From the NCBI GenBank assembly GCA_900315455.1, contig OMZE01000019.1, positions 62,001 through 126,000 of the forward strand: a stretch of DNA of 64,000 bases, written 5' to 3'. Source of the DNA: an uncultured Prevotellaceae bacterium. Lineage in GTDB: Bacteria > Bacteroidota > Bacteroidia > Bacteroidales > Bacteroidaceae. Every line of letters starts with the position of its first letter. Position 1 is the stretch's first letter. Under the pieces are notes generated by a model. The model worked only from the letters and a program-made list of their open reading frames with translations, did not search any database and was not told where the DNA came from. Below, piece after piece: positions 43,166 through 50,513 of this stretch. Position numbers and translations under genes: made by a program.

Positions 43166-44290
43166 ATGAAGATAGGTTTCGACGCTAAACGCATAGTTCG
43201 CAATAACACTGGCTTAGGCAACTACGGCCGTACCCTGGTGAACAACCTCTCCAGGGTTATTCCCGATGGCACGAGCCTGTGCCTCTATGCTCCCGATAGC
43301 GGCAACGAAACCCTACGACGGCAAGTTGTCGAAGCCCCCAACATCTCTTTTGCTTATCCCAACGGCAGCATGCCACGGTGGTATTGGCGCAGCCATGGCA
43401 TCGTGAGCGACCTGAAACGCGATGGCATACAACTCTTCCATGGGCTTTCAGGAGAACTACCCTTCGGCATCCACAAGGCAGGCATTCATACCGTTGTCAC
43501 CATCCACGACCTCATTTTTTTGCGCCACCCCGAATATTACAAACCCATCGACAGGTTCTTCTACGGATGGAAATTCCGCCACACCGTGCGCGAGGCGGAC
43601 AGAATCATCGCCATCAGCGAATGCACCAAGCGCGACATCATGCACTTCGGAAAAGTGCCGTCCGAAAAAATCGACCTCATCTACCAGTCGTGCAGCACCT
43701 ACTTCAAACAGCGCGAGAGCGAGCAAAAACTCCAGGAAGTCAACTCCCACTATATGCTGCCCCCTCGCTATGTCATCGGCGTGGGCACCATCGAGGAACG
43801 CAAAAACATGCTGTTGGCAGTGAAAGCCATGCTGCTGCTGCCCGAAGAACTGTCGCTCATCCTCGTCGGACGTCCCACTCCCTATGCTGACGAGATACGT
43901 AGGTTCATCGAGGAACACCGACTCGGACAACGCGTGCGGATGCTCCATAATGTGCCCAATGCCGACCTGCCCGCCATCTACCAGATGGCAGAGGTGGCAG
44001 TATATCCCTCACGCTATGAGGGATTCGGCATCCCTGTCATCGAGGCCATTCAGAGCGGACTGCCTGTCGTGGCTGGCTCGGGGAGTTGTCTGGAAGAAGC
44101 CGGCGGTCCCGACACACTCTATGTGTCGCCCGACGACGTAGAGGGAATGGCTGCTGCCATCACCCAAGTACTGAAGGGTGCCGAAGGTCGCGAACAGCGC
44201 ATCGAGCGTGCTCAAGACTACATCCACCGTTTCGAGGGCAACGATGTAGCCTCACAGGTGTTAGATATTTATTTGAGGTTGGAGGTTTGA
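43166..44290 (+). CDS. Family 4-type glycosyltransferase
   Basis: A 374-aa enzyme of the GT-B fold. MKIGFDAKRIVRNNTGLGNYGRTL binds the acceptor side. The family signature lies in VGTIEERKNMLLAVKAMLLL and PSRYEGFGIPVIEAIQSGLPVV, with the EX7E motif (E in YEGFGIPVIE). It probably adds a sugar to a lipopolysaccharide or other surface glycan in the cytoplasm. The last residues LRLEV and the stop codon are encoded by the GAGGTTGGAGGTTTGA repeat, so the native C-terminus has probably been altered by the repeat. Confidence 0.92.
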   Translation: MKIGFDAKRIVRNNTGLGNYGRTLVNNLSRVIPDGTSLCLYAPDSGNETLRRQVVEAPNISFAYPNGSMPRWYWRSHGIVSDLKRDGIQLFHGLSGELPFGIHKAGIHTVVTIHDLIFLRHPEYYKPIDRFFYGWKFRHTVREADRIIAISECTKRDIMHFGKVPSEKIDLIYQSCSTYFKQRESEQKLQEVNSHYMLPPRYVIGVGTIEERKNMLLAVKAMLLLPEELSLILVGRPTPYADEIRRFIEEHRLGQRVRMLHNVPNADLPAIYQMAEVAVYPSRYEGFGIPVIEAIQSGLPVVAGSGSCLEEAGGPDTLYVSPDDVEGMAAAITQVLKGAEGREQRIERAQDYIHRFEGNDVASQVLDIYLRLEV

Positions 44291-44475
44291 GGTTGGAGGT
44301 TTAAGATTTGAGATTTGAGGTTTGGCCTTCGGTCGAAATTTTCAATTCTCAATCTTCAATTTTCAATCGGCCGAAGGCCGGAATCAATCTTCAATTTTCA
44401 ATCGGCCAAAGGCCGGAATCAATTTTCAATTTTCAATCGGCCAAAGGCCGGAATCAATTTTCAATAAGAAAAAGA
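44272..44475 (+). repeat. GATTGA-type repeats from two convergent genes, with a 35-bp tandem repeat
   Basis: 44272-44324 has GTTTGAGG words in the sense of the glycosyltransferase. From 44338 the text is the complement (TTCAATTTTCAAT), that is, in the sense of the convergent kinase gene. Within it, 44366-44400, 44401-44435 and 44436-44470 are three copies of a 35-bp unit that begins ATCGGCC(A/G)AAGGCCGG, a self-complementary stem, followed by AATCAAT and TTCAATTTTCA; the third copy is degenerate at its end. Confidence 0.85.
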
Positions 44476-45201
44476 TTACCACTTCAATTTTCGGTTCTCA
44501 AACTGGTCGAGTAATCGCAAAGCATCCTTTGCGGTAGCGTCGATGTCCCACCCCCGTTTCTGAGCATAACGTCGCACCAAGTCTTCGTAGAGGTCGCGGC
44601 GATGGGTCATCCGCACCATGTTACGCAAGCACTGTTCGTCGGTGGGCCATCCGTCGGTGAAGTGAGAGCGGTTCACATCAATCATCGTAAACGAGAAACT
44701 GCCGTCTGCCTGTTGCTCATAGAGGAAATTGCTCAAGTTCAGGTCGCCATGCAACACCCCCTTACTGTGCATGAAGACTACCTGTTGCGCCACGGCATCC
44801 GCGAGACGGGGGTCATACTCCTTCACCTCACGCAAAGCAAGATGAGACTCATGTCCTGTCACCTCCTCACTGATGAAATAGCCTGTAGTAAAGAGCCCAT
44901 GTTCCTTCTGCTCGATATAAGCCATCTCATGAGGCGTGACGATGCCCCTCTTCCTGAACTCAGCAGCAAAACGGAAAGCACGGGCTGCCTTCGTTGGGCG
45001 GAAGAAGGTATAGACCACCTGTTGCACGATGTTCACACGCTTGAAGCGTTTCACGATGAACACCTGTCCATCATGCACCATCCGGCGCACTTCATTACGT
45101 TCCTGGTAGAGCACGTCGCCCTCACCCCGTACCATCCGCTGAGGGATGGTCTCGATAAACGCCTTGTACGGCAGGTATGCATCGGCAATTTCTATCTTCA
45201 T
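44476..45201 (-). CDS. Lipopolysaccharide kinase-like protein (Kdo/WaaP family)
   Basis: A 241-aa protein kinase-like enzyme. VFIVKRFKR has the ATP-binding Lys, HSKGVLHGDLNLSNFLYE is the catalytic loop with Asp, and FTMIDVNRS is the metal-binding loop. The pattern is that of the InaA/WaaP/KdkA group, which phosphorylates Kdo or heptose in lipopolysaccharide. The divergent neighbour is a lipid A acyltransferase-like gene, which supports an envelope role. Transcription starts from a repeat-borne promoter at 45290-45320, which leaves an approximately 85-nt leader. Confidence 0.88.
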   Translation of the reverse strand: MKIEIADAYLPYKAFIETIPQRMVRGEGDVLYQERNEVRRMVHDGQVFIVKRFKRVNIVQQVVYTFFRPTKAARAFRFAAEFRKRGIVTPHEMAYIEQKEHGLFTTGYFISEEVTGHESHLALREVKEYDPRLADAVAQQVVFMHSKGVLHGDLNLSNFLYEQQADGSFSFTMIDVNRSHFTDGWPTDEQCLRNMVRMTHRRDLYEDLVRRYAQKRGWDIDATAKDALRLLDQFENRKLKW

Positions 45202-45289
45202 ACGTGATTTACTCCAGTTTTTCCTTCACTCAACTTTCAGAAGTCAAAGGTAAGCGATACCCCCAATCCTTCTTTTTGCGAATATGGGA

Positions 45290-45320
45290 CAAAGATACGA
45301 ATAAGCGAGAGGAAAGCAAA
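45290..45320 (-). promoter_or_regulatory. Promoter of the lipopolysaccharide-kinase gene
   Basis: On the minus strand TTTG at 45320-45317 and TATCTTTG at 45297-45290 with 19 bp between them. Confidence 0.7.
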
Positions 45321-45427
45321 ACAAATAACGGAGTTTTTGTTTTCTTTCCCGAGCGTGAGTATCTTCGCTGCGCAGCAGCAAAGTACGATTAAGCGAGCGA
45401 AAAACCAAAAAAGATTTTGGTTTTTCC
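45290..45427 (-). repeat. Promoter-bearing stem-loop units upstream of the kinase gene
   Basis: In kinase orientation: a unit ending in TATCTTTG (45297-45290) and a more distal one ending in TACTTTG (about 45383-45377). The A/T palindromes differ: the distal one is GAAAAACCAAAA with its exact complement, the proximal one GGAAAGAAAACAAA with GTTTTGCTTTCC. The GC hairpin is CTGCTGCGCAGCG and the box GGCGGCTCGG is replaced by CACGCTCGG. Spacing is about 86 bp. Confidence 0.82.
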
Positions 45428-46042
45428 GAGTAACGAATTGGGCAACACACAAAATGAACCCCCGAATATCAATTATGCCAAGCCTTCGGCTTGGAGATTC
45501 CAACCACTCCCACCTCTCCTTCATAAGGAGAGGCCTCACCCCCAACCCAAGGCCCTTCCCCTCTCCAGGGGAAGGGATGCAACCGCTCGCATCCGCTCGC
45601 TCGGTCATTAAGGTATCCGCGACCCATCAAAGAGTCGCGGGGAGATTACTTACGCAACAGAGTTGCGATTGTTTGTGCGGGCTTCGCCCGCCATTCTGCC
45701 AAAAAGTTACTCAATGCCTCCTGCACAATTTTATTATTTAATAGCGGCAGTATCTTCAACCGCACACAAAATGTAATCAGTAATTATGCATCGTCAAAAA
45801 AGGCAATAATAAATCATCTGTTTTCAGAAAGATTCGATTGCCATAATTGGATGGTTTTTCGTATTGAGGTGAGCGGAGCGAACATAAACAATCGCAACTC
45901 TGTTGCGTAAGGAATATCCCTGCGACCTACCTTCGGGAGCAGAAACTTAATGAAAGAGCGACGAGGAGGAGCGGTTGAGCCACCGCCCTGGAGAGGGCGG
46001 GGGACGGGGGGTGGGTCGAGGCCTCTCCTTAGGACAAGGAGA
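45428..46042. repeat. MITE-like element: long inverted repeat with about 163-bp arms
   Basis: Left arm 45513-45677 and right arm 45883-46044 are imperfect inverted copies. Both contain, in order, CCTCTCCTT-loop-AAGGAGAGG, GCCTC, a C-rich tract, a hairpin with conserved loop TCTCCA, CAACCGCTC, TCATTAAG and a 29-bp block (45649-45677 versus 45883-45911, one mismatch) around TTACGCAACAGAGTTGCG. The 205-bp centre has no open frame. Hairpins CCAAGCCTTCGGCTTGG and GCGGGCTTCGCCCGC also occur. The element lies between two pieces of the kinase-oriented promoter array. The whole gene-free interval is 45202-46195. Confidence 0.75.
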
Positions 46043-46186
46043 GGAAAACCAAAATCTTTTTTGGTTTTTCCGAGCGTGAGTATCTTCGCTACGCAGCAGC
46101 AAAGTACGATTAAGCGAGCGGAAAGCATAACAAAAACAAAAGTTTTTGTTTTCTTTTGGTTTTTCGCTTACCTTACACTAACTTTG
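46043..46186 (+). repeat. Mixed-orientation promoter units upstream of the acyltransferase gene
   Basis: 46043-46071 is a palindrome matching 45399-45427 inverted. 46071-46120 is a direct copy (one base changed in the core) of the kinase-oriented block at 45353-45400. From 46120 a new palindrome (AACAAAAAC/GTTTTTGTT) leads to TTTTGGTTTTTCGCTTACC and TAACTTTG reading toward the acyltransferase. Confidence 0.75.
46155..46186 (+). promoter_or_regulatory. Promoter of the acyltransferase gene
   Basis: TTTG at 46155-46158 and TAACTTTG at 46179-46186, 20 bp apart. Only 9 nt separate the -7 from the ATG at 46196, so the leader would be at most a few bases. Confidence 0.75.
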
Positions 46187-46195
46187 CAGACAGTT

Positions 46196-47176
46196 ATGCG
46201 CATCATTTACCCCATAGTACACGCTTTGTTTTATGCGTTCTCCCTCCTGCCGTTCCGAGTGCTCTACGCCATTTCCGACGTATTCTTCGTGCTCGTCTAC
46301 TACATCGTGGGCTACCGCAAACGGGTGGTGCGACGGAATCTCGAATCCTCATTCCCCGAGAAAGACACCAACGAACTGCGCAGCATAGAACGTGGATTCT
46401 ATCACTTTTTCTGCGACTATTTAGTGGAAACCATCAAACTGCTCTCCATCTCCAGGGAGAAGATGCTGCAGCATTTCGAAATCAGGGGCGCAGAAGAAGT
46501 GGAGAAATGCTTCGACGAAGGACAGACATGTGCCGGCATCCTCGGACACTACTGCAACTGGGAGTATCTCTCCGCCACCGGCCTGGCGTTCCATCGATAC
46601 CCCGAAGCCGTGATGGGTCTCATTTACCACCCACTCTACAACAAGGTGTTCGACTGGCTCTTCATCGACCTTCGACAGCATCTCGGAGGCACCTGCATAC
46701 CGAAGAAAGATGTGCTCAGATACCTCATTACCTTCAAGCGCGAGAAAAAGATGTCGTTCGTCGGATATATCTCCGACCAGGCACCCAAATGGAACAATAT
46801 CCACCTGTGGATTCCCTTCCTCGGACACGACACACCCGTCTTCACCAATGGCGAGACACTGATGCGGAAGATGAACAACGCCGTGTTCTACGCCGACATA
46901 CAGCGACCACGGCGCGGATACTACATCGTAGAATGGCAACTCATCACACGCACCCCCAACGACCTGGAGGAAAACGCCATCATCAAAGAGTTCTTCCGCC
47001 GTCTCGAAGAGTCCATCCGCCGCGAGCCGCGCTATTATCTCTGGAGCCATAACCGATGGAAACGCACCCACGAGGAGTTCGACCGCCGCTTCGTGGTGAA
47101 AGGGAAAAAAGTGATTCCACGCGAACAGGCCGAGGCACAGCAGAAGTCGGCCAACAGCAATGCGCCACAGTCATAA
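46196..47176 (+). CDS. LpxL/HtrB-family lipid A acyltransferase-like protein
   Basis: A 326-aa inner-membrane enzyme. It begins MRIIYPIVHALFYAFSLLPF, a membrane anchor, and has the catalytic HX4(D/E) motif as GHYCNWE. Further segments are GLIYHPLYNKVFDWLF, SFVGYISDQAPKW and YLWSHNRWKRT near the end, all typical of lysophospholipid/lipid A secondary acyltransferases. The start at 46196 is fixed by the promoter; the frame is open upstream through the repeats. It probably adds a secondary acyl chain to lipid A or a related aminolipid. Confidence 0.92.
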   Translation: MRIIYPIVHALFYAFSLLPFRVLYAISDVFFVLVYYIVGYRKRVVRRNLESSFPEKDTNELRSIERGFYHFFCDYLVETIKLLSISREKMLQHFEIRGAEEVEKCFDEGQTCAGILGHYCNWEYLSATGLAFHRYPEAVMGLIYHPLYNKVFDWLFIDLRQHLGGTCIPKKDVLRYLITFKREKKMSFVGYISDQAPKWNNIHLWIPFLGHDTPVFTNGETLMRKMNNAVFYADIQRPRRGYYIVEWQLITRTPNDLEENAIIKEFFRRLEESIRREPRYYLWSHNRWKRTHEEFDRRFVVKGKKVIPREQAEAQQKSANSNAPQS

Positions 47177-47206
47177 TATACTACGAAACCTTCAAATACC
47201 AACGAT

Positions 47207-47866
47207 ATGAACATCATCAACCTTAGCGAACAAAACTCCATCATCAACCAGTATCTCGCAGAATTACGCGACAAAGACTACCAGAAAAGCCGACTCCTCT
47301 TCCGCAACAACGTGATGCGCATCGGCGAGATGATGGCTTACGAGATCTCCAAGACCTTCGACTATGAGAAACGCGACATCGCCACACCCCTCGGCATCGC
47401 AAAAGTCAACGTACCTACCGACAAGTTGGTGCTTGCCACCATCTTCCGTGCCGGACTGCCCTTCCACACCGGTTTCCTCAATGTCTTCGACCATGCCGGC
47501 AACGCCTTCGTAAGCGCCTACCGTGAGTATGTAGACGAGGAGCATCACAAAGTGGGCATCCACGTGGAATACCTTGCCACGCCGAGCATCGACGAGAAAA
47601 ACCTCATCATCGCCGACCCCATGCTCGCCACTGGCGGTAGCATGGAACTGGGCTATAAGGCCTTCCTCTCAAAAGGCATCCCCAAGCGCATCCATGTGTG
47701 CTGCATCCTTGCCACACCCGAAGGCATAGAACACGTAAAAAACTCCTTCCCCGAAGAGAAGACCACCTTATGGTGCGCCGCCATCGACCCGGGAATGAAC
47801 GAGCACAAATATATCGTGCCGGGCTTCGGCGATGCCGGTGACCTCTGCTTTGGAGATAAGTTATAA
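47207..47866 (+). CDS. upp: Uracil phosphoribosyltransferase
   Basis: A 219-aa pyrimidine-salvage enzyme. The PRPP-binding loop reads LIIADPMLATGGSMELGYK, and the uracil-binding end AAIDPGMNEHKYIVPGFGDAGDL is diagnostic for Upp. The N-terminus contains LSEQNSIINQYLAELRDKDY. Length is about ten residues above E. coli Upp. The stop is followed by AGCCCATTAAGCCCATTAAG, a short direct repeat that leads to the next start. Confidence 0.95.
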   Translation: MNIINLSEQNSIINQYLAELRDKDYQKSRLLFRNNVMRIGEMMAYEISKTFDYEKRDIATPLGIAKVNVPTDKLVLATIFRAGLPFHTGFLNVFDHAGNAFVSAYREYVDEEHHKVGIHVEYLATPSIDEKNLIIADPMLATGGSMELGYKAFLSKGIPKRIHVCCILATPEGIEHVKNSFPEEKTTLWCAAIDPGMNEHKYIVPGFGDAGDLCFGDKL

Positions 47867-47897
47867 AGCCCATTAAGCCCATTAAGTCCATCCCATC

Positions 47898-48656
47898 ATG
47901 AACCACCCATCCTCTCACCCCACCATCACCACGGGCGTGATACTCGCCGCCGGCATGGCACGCCGCCTGCGCCCACTCACCGACGACATGCCCAAATGTC
48001 TCCTGCCCCTTGGCGACCGCAACCTCCTGGAACGCACTGTCGATGCCATGCGCATGGCCGGTGTGGAGCGCCTTGTAGTGGTCACTGGCTATAAAGCCCA
48101 GATGATTCGCTCTTTTCTCGAGACGCATTATCCCCAACTCGACCTCATCTTCCTCGACAACACCGACTATGCCAACAACAACAACATCTACTCGCTGTGG
48201 ATAGCGGGCAAGGTGGTGAGAGGCGAGGAATTCCTGCTCATGGACAGCGACATCTTCTGCGACCCGCAGGCGGTGCTGGCTGTGGTCTGCGAGGAAGGCA
48301 GCGCACTCGCCCTCAACCGTCACCCTTTGGGCGAGGAAGAGATGAAGATAGTGACCGATGAGGCGGGCAACATTACCGAAATCAGCAAGACCTGCCGCAT
48401 CGCCGATGCCGTGGGCGAATCGGTGGGCATAGAAAAGGTCAGTCCCTCGTATAGCGAGGCCCTCTACCGCGAACTCGACAAGATGATTCTCGACGAAGGA
48501 CTCATCGATATTTTCTACGAACGGGCTTTCGAACGCCTCATCCCACAAGGTCATACGTTCAAGGTGGTAGACACCACCCCCTTCATCTCCTACGAACTCG
48601 ACACCGTGGAAGACTACCACCACGTGCTCTCACTGCTCAAAGAGGAAGAGCAATAA
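47898..48656 (+). CDS. Sugar-phosphate/phosphocholine-type nucleotidyltransferase
   Basis: A 252-aa protein. GVILAAGMARRLRPLTDDMP followed by KCLLPLGDRNLLERT is the NTP-transferase signature, with the metal-binding Asp in LLMDSDIF. The 250-residue length and the order of motifs resemble CTP:phosphocholine cytidylyltransferase (LicC-like) and related small enzymes better than full-length GlmU or RfbA. The substrate is unknown. It probably provides an activated building block for a surface glycan. Confidence 0.85.
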   Translation: MNHPSSHPTITTGVILAAGMARRLRPLTDDMPKCLLPLGDRNLLERTVDAMRMAGVERLVVVTGYKAQMIRSFLETHYPQLDLIFLDNTDYANNNNIYSLWIAGKVVRGEEFLLMDSDIFCDPQAVLAVVCEEGSALALNRHPLGEEEMKIVTDEAGNITEISKTCRIADAVGESVGIEKVSPSYSEALYRELDKMILDEGLIDIFYERAFERLIPQGHTFKVVDTTPFISYELDTVEDYHHVLSLLKEEEQ

Positions 48657-48758
48657 CCAAATCGCCCACAATCGCCCAAATCGCCCACAATTGCCCAAAT
48701 CGCCCCAATAGCCCAAATCGCCCACAATTGCCCAAATAGCCCAAATAGCCCATACCCC
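48657..48758 (+). repeat. Short tandem repeat of AAATCGCCCA-like units
   Basis: About ten imperfect copies of a 9-11 bp unit (AATCGCCCA, CAATTGCCCA, AATAGCCCA) fill the space between a stop codon (48656) and the next start (48766). The text is rich in C and poor in G on the gene-sense strand. There are no spacers, so this is not CRISPR. Confidence 0.85.
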
Positions 48759-48765
48759 CTCTCAG

Positions 48766-50067
48766 ATGGAAGCACTGCTGCACTACTGCTGGAAACACCG
48801 CCTCTTCCCCCTGCGGCCCCTCGAGACCACCGACCACCGTTCGGTAGAGGTCATCGACCCCGGACTGCACAACCGTCATGCCGGTCCCGACTTCTTCAAT
48901 GCGAAGGTGCGCATCGACGGCACGCTGTGGGTGGGCAATGTCGAGATACACGACAAGTCGAGCGACTGGTTCCTGCACGGTCACGACCACGATGCCGCCT
49001 ACGACAACGTGGTGCTCCATGTATGCAGCGTGGCCGACTGTGTGGTAAAGACCAGCAACGGCCTCGTGCCACCTCAGGTGCTCCTCGAGGTGCCACCCTA
49101 TGTCGCTGCCCACTACAACGAACTCATCACCACCGACCACTACCCTCCCTGCTACCGCATCATCCCCGACCTCTCACGGCTCACCGTGCACAGTTGGATG
49201 AGCGCGCTGCAGACCGAGCGGCTGGAGCAGAAGACCGAGGCCATCCGCCAGCGCGTGAAACTCTGCGAAGGGTCGTGGGAAGCAGGCTATTTCGTCACCC
49301 TTGCCCGCAACTACGGCTTCGGTGTCAACGGCGATGCCTTTGAGGCGTGGGCGAAGAGCATCCCCCAGCATACCGTCGACCACCACCGCGACGACCTCTT
49401 CCAGATAGAGGCCATCTTCATGGGACAGGCAGGGCTGCTCGACCCCGACAGCATCCCCGAACGCTACCGTGAGGCGGCACTCACCGAGGGGTATTTCTCG
49501 CGCCTGCGCAACGAGTACCTCTATCTGGCACATAAGTTCGGCCTGCAGCCCATTGCCTACAAACGGTGGAAATTCCTGCGGATGCGGCCACAGAACTTCC
49601 CCCATATCCGCATCGCCCAACTGGCACACCTCTTCTATGAACGCCGGGCCAGTCTGAGCCAACTCGTGGAATGCACCACTATAGCACAACTGGAGCATCT
49701 GTTCGCCACCAACGTCACCCCCTATTGGGAGACCCATTATGTCTTTGGCAGCACAAGCGGGAAGAAGGAGAAGAAGATGTCGGCTCCCTCTATCAACCTG
49801 TTGATGATCAACACCGCCATCCCCATGCTCTTTGCCTATGGCAGGTACAAAGGCGATGACACGCTCTGCGACCGCGCCTTCGACCTGCTCGAACAACTCA
49901 AGGCCGAAAACAACCACATCGTCAGGATGTGGCGCGAATGTGGGTTGCCGGTGGAGAATGCCGGCGACAGTCAGGCCCTCATCCAGTTGAAGAAACAATA
50001 CTGCGACCGCAAAGACTGCCTGCACTGCCGCATCGGCTATGAATATATGCGCAAGCAGCAGCCCTGA
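48766..50067 (+). CDS. DUF2851 family protein
   Basis: A 433-aa cytoplasmic protein with the DUF2851 signature in its first 110 residues (VIDPGLHNRHAGPDFFNAKV, LWVGNVEIHDKSSDWFLHGH, YDNVVLHVC). These resemble a PD-(D/E)XK-like core with the Asp/Glu arrangement, but nuclease activity is not established. The C-terminus has a cysteine set (YCDRKDCLHCRIGYEYM) that could bind a metal. The family is common in Bacteroidetes and its function is unknown. Confidence 0.88.
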   Translation: MEALLHYCWKHRLFPLRPLETTDHRSVEVIDPGLHNRHAGPDFFNAKVRIDGTLWVGNVEIHDKSSDWFLHGHDHDAAYDNVVLHVCSVADCVVKTSNGLVPPQVLLEVPPYVAAHYNELITTDHYPPCYRIIPDLSRLTVHSWMSALQTERLEQKTEAIRQRVKLCEGSWEAGYFVTLARNYGFGVNGDAFEAWAKSIPQHTVDHHRDDLFQIEAIFMGQAGLLDPDSIPERYREAALTEGYFSRLRNEYLYLAHKFGLQPIAYKRWKFLRMRPQNFPHIRIAQLAHLFYERRASLSQLVECTTIAQLEHLFATNVTPYWETHYVFGSTSGKKEKKMSAPSINLLMINTAIPMLFAYGRYKGDDTLCDRAFDLLEQLKAENNHIVRMWRECGLPVENAGDSQALIQLKKQYCDRKDCLHCRIGYEYMRKQQP

Positions 50068-50094
50068 CAACACATCACCAATACCTACCTCACC

Positions 50095-50493
50095 ATGGAC
50101 TATATCTATGAAACCCGCATGGAGGTGCGCGACTACGAATGCGACATCGAGGGCATTGTCAACAATGCCAACTACATGCACTATATCGAACACACCCGCC
50201 ACCTGTTCCTCAAACAGTGCGGACTGAGTTTTGCCGAGATGCACGCCAAGGGTATCGATGCCGTGGTGGCACGGGTGTCGATGCAGTTTAAGGTTCCCTT
50301 GCGCTGCGACGATGAGTTCATCTCACGCCTCGCACTCACCAAAGAGGGCATCCGCTATGTGTTTCACCAAGACCTCTTCAAGACCGACGGACGCCTGGCG
50401 TTCCGCAGCAAGGTCGAACTGGTCTGCCTGGTCAACGGACGGCTGGGCAACAGCGAAGAATACGACAAGGCTTTTGAAAGATTCATCAAATAA
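50095..50493 (+). CDS. YbgC/4HBT-type acyl-CoA thioesterase
   Basis: A 132-aa single hot-dog domain. The catalytic Asp lies in YECDIEGIVNNANYMHYIEH, equivalent to the DYDxxGHVNNxxY motif. ARVSMQFKVPLRCDDEFISR and KVELVCLVNG complete the fold. It probably hydrolyses an acyl-CoA or acyl-ACP. It is 27 bp after DUF2851 and 20 bp before dprA. Confidence 0.9.
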   Translation: MDYIYETRMEVRDYECDIEGIVNNANYMHYIEHTRHLFLKQCGLSFAEMHAKGIDAVVARVSMQFKVPLRCDDEFISRLALTKEGIRYVFHQDLFKTDGRLAFRSKVELVCLVNGRLGNSEEYDKAFERFIK

Positions 50494-50513
50494 CGAGGAA
50501 GCAGAACGACTAC

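Noticed and set aside
44366-44470. Possible CRISPR array
   Set aside because: The 35-bp units are directly abutting with no unique spacers, and no cas genes are present. The same reasoning excludes 48657-48758 and the promoter arrays.
45678-45882. Transposase or cargo gene within the inverted-repeat element
   Set aside because: The 205-bp centre has frequent stops in all frames and no recognisable motif, so the element is non-autonomous if mobile.
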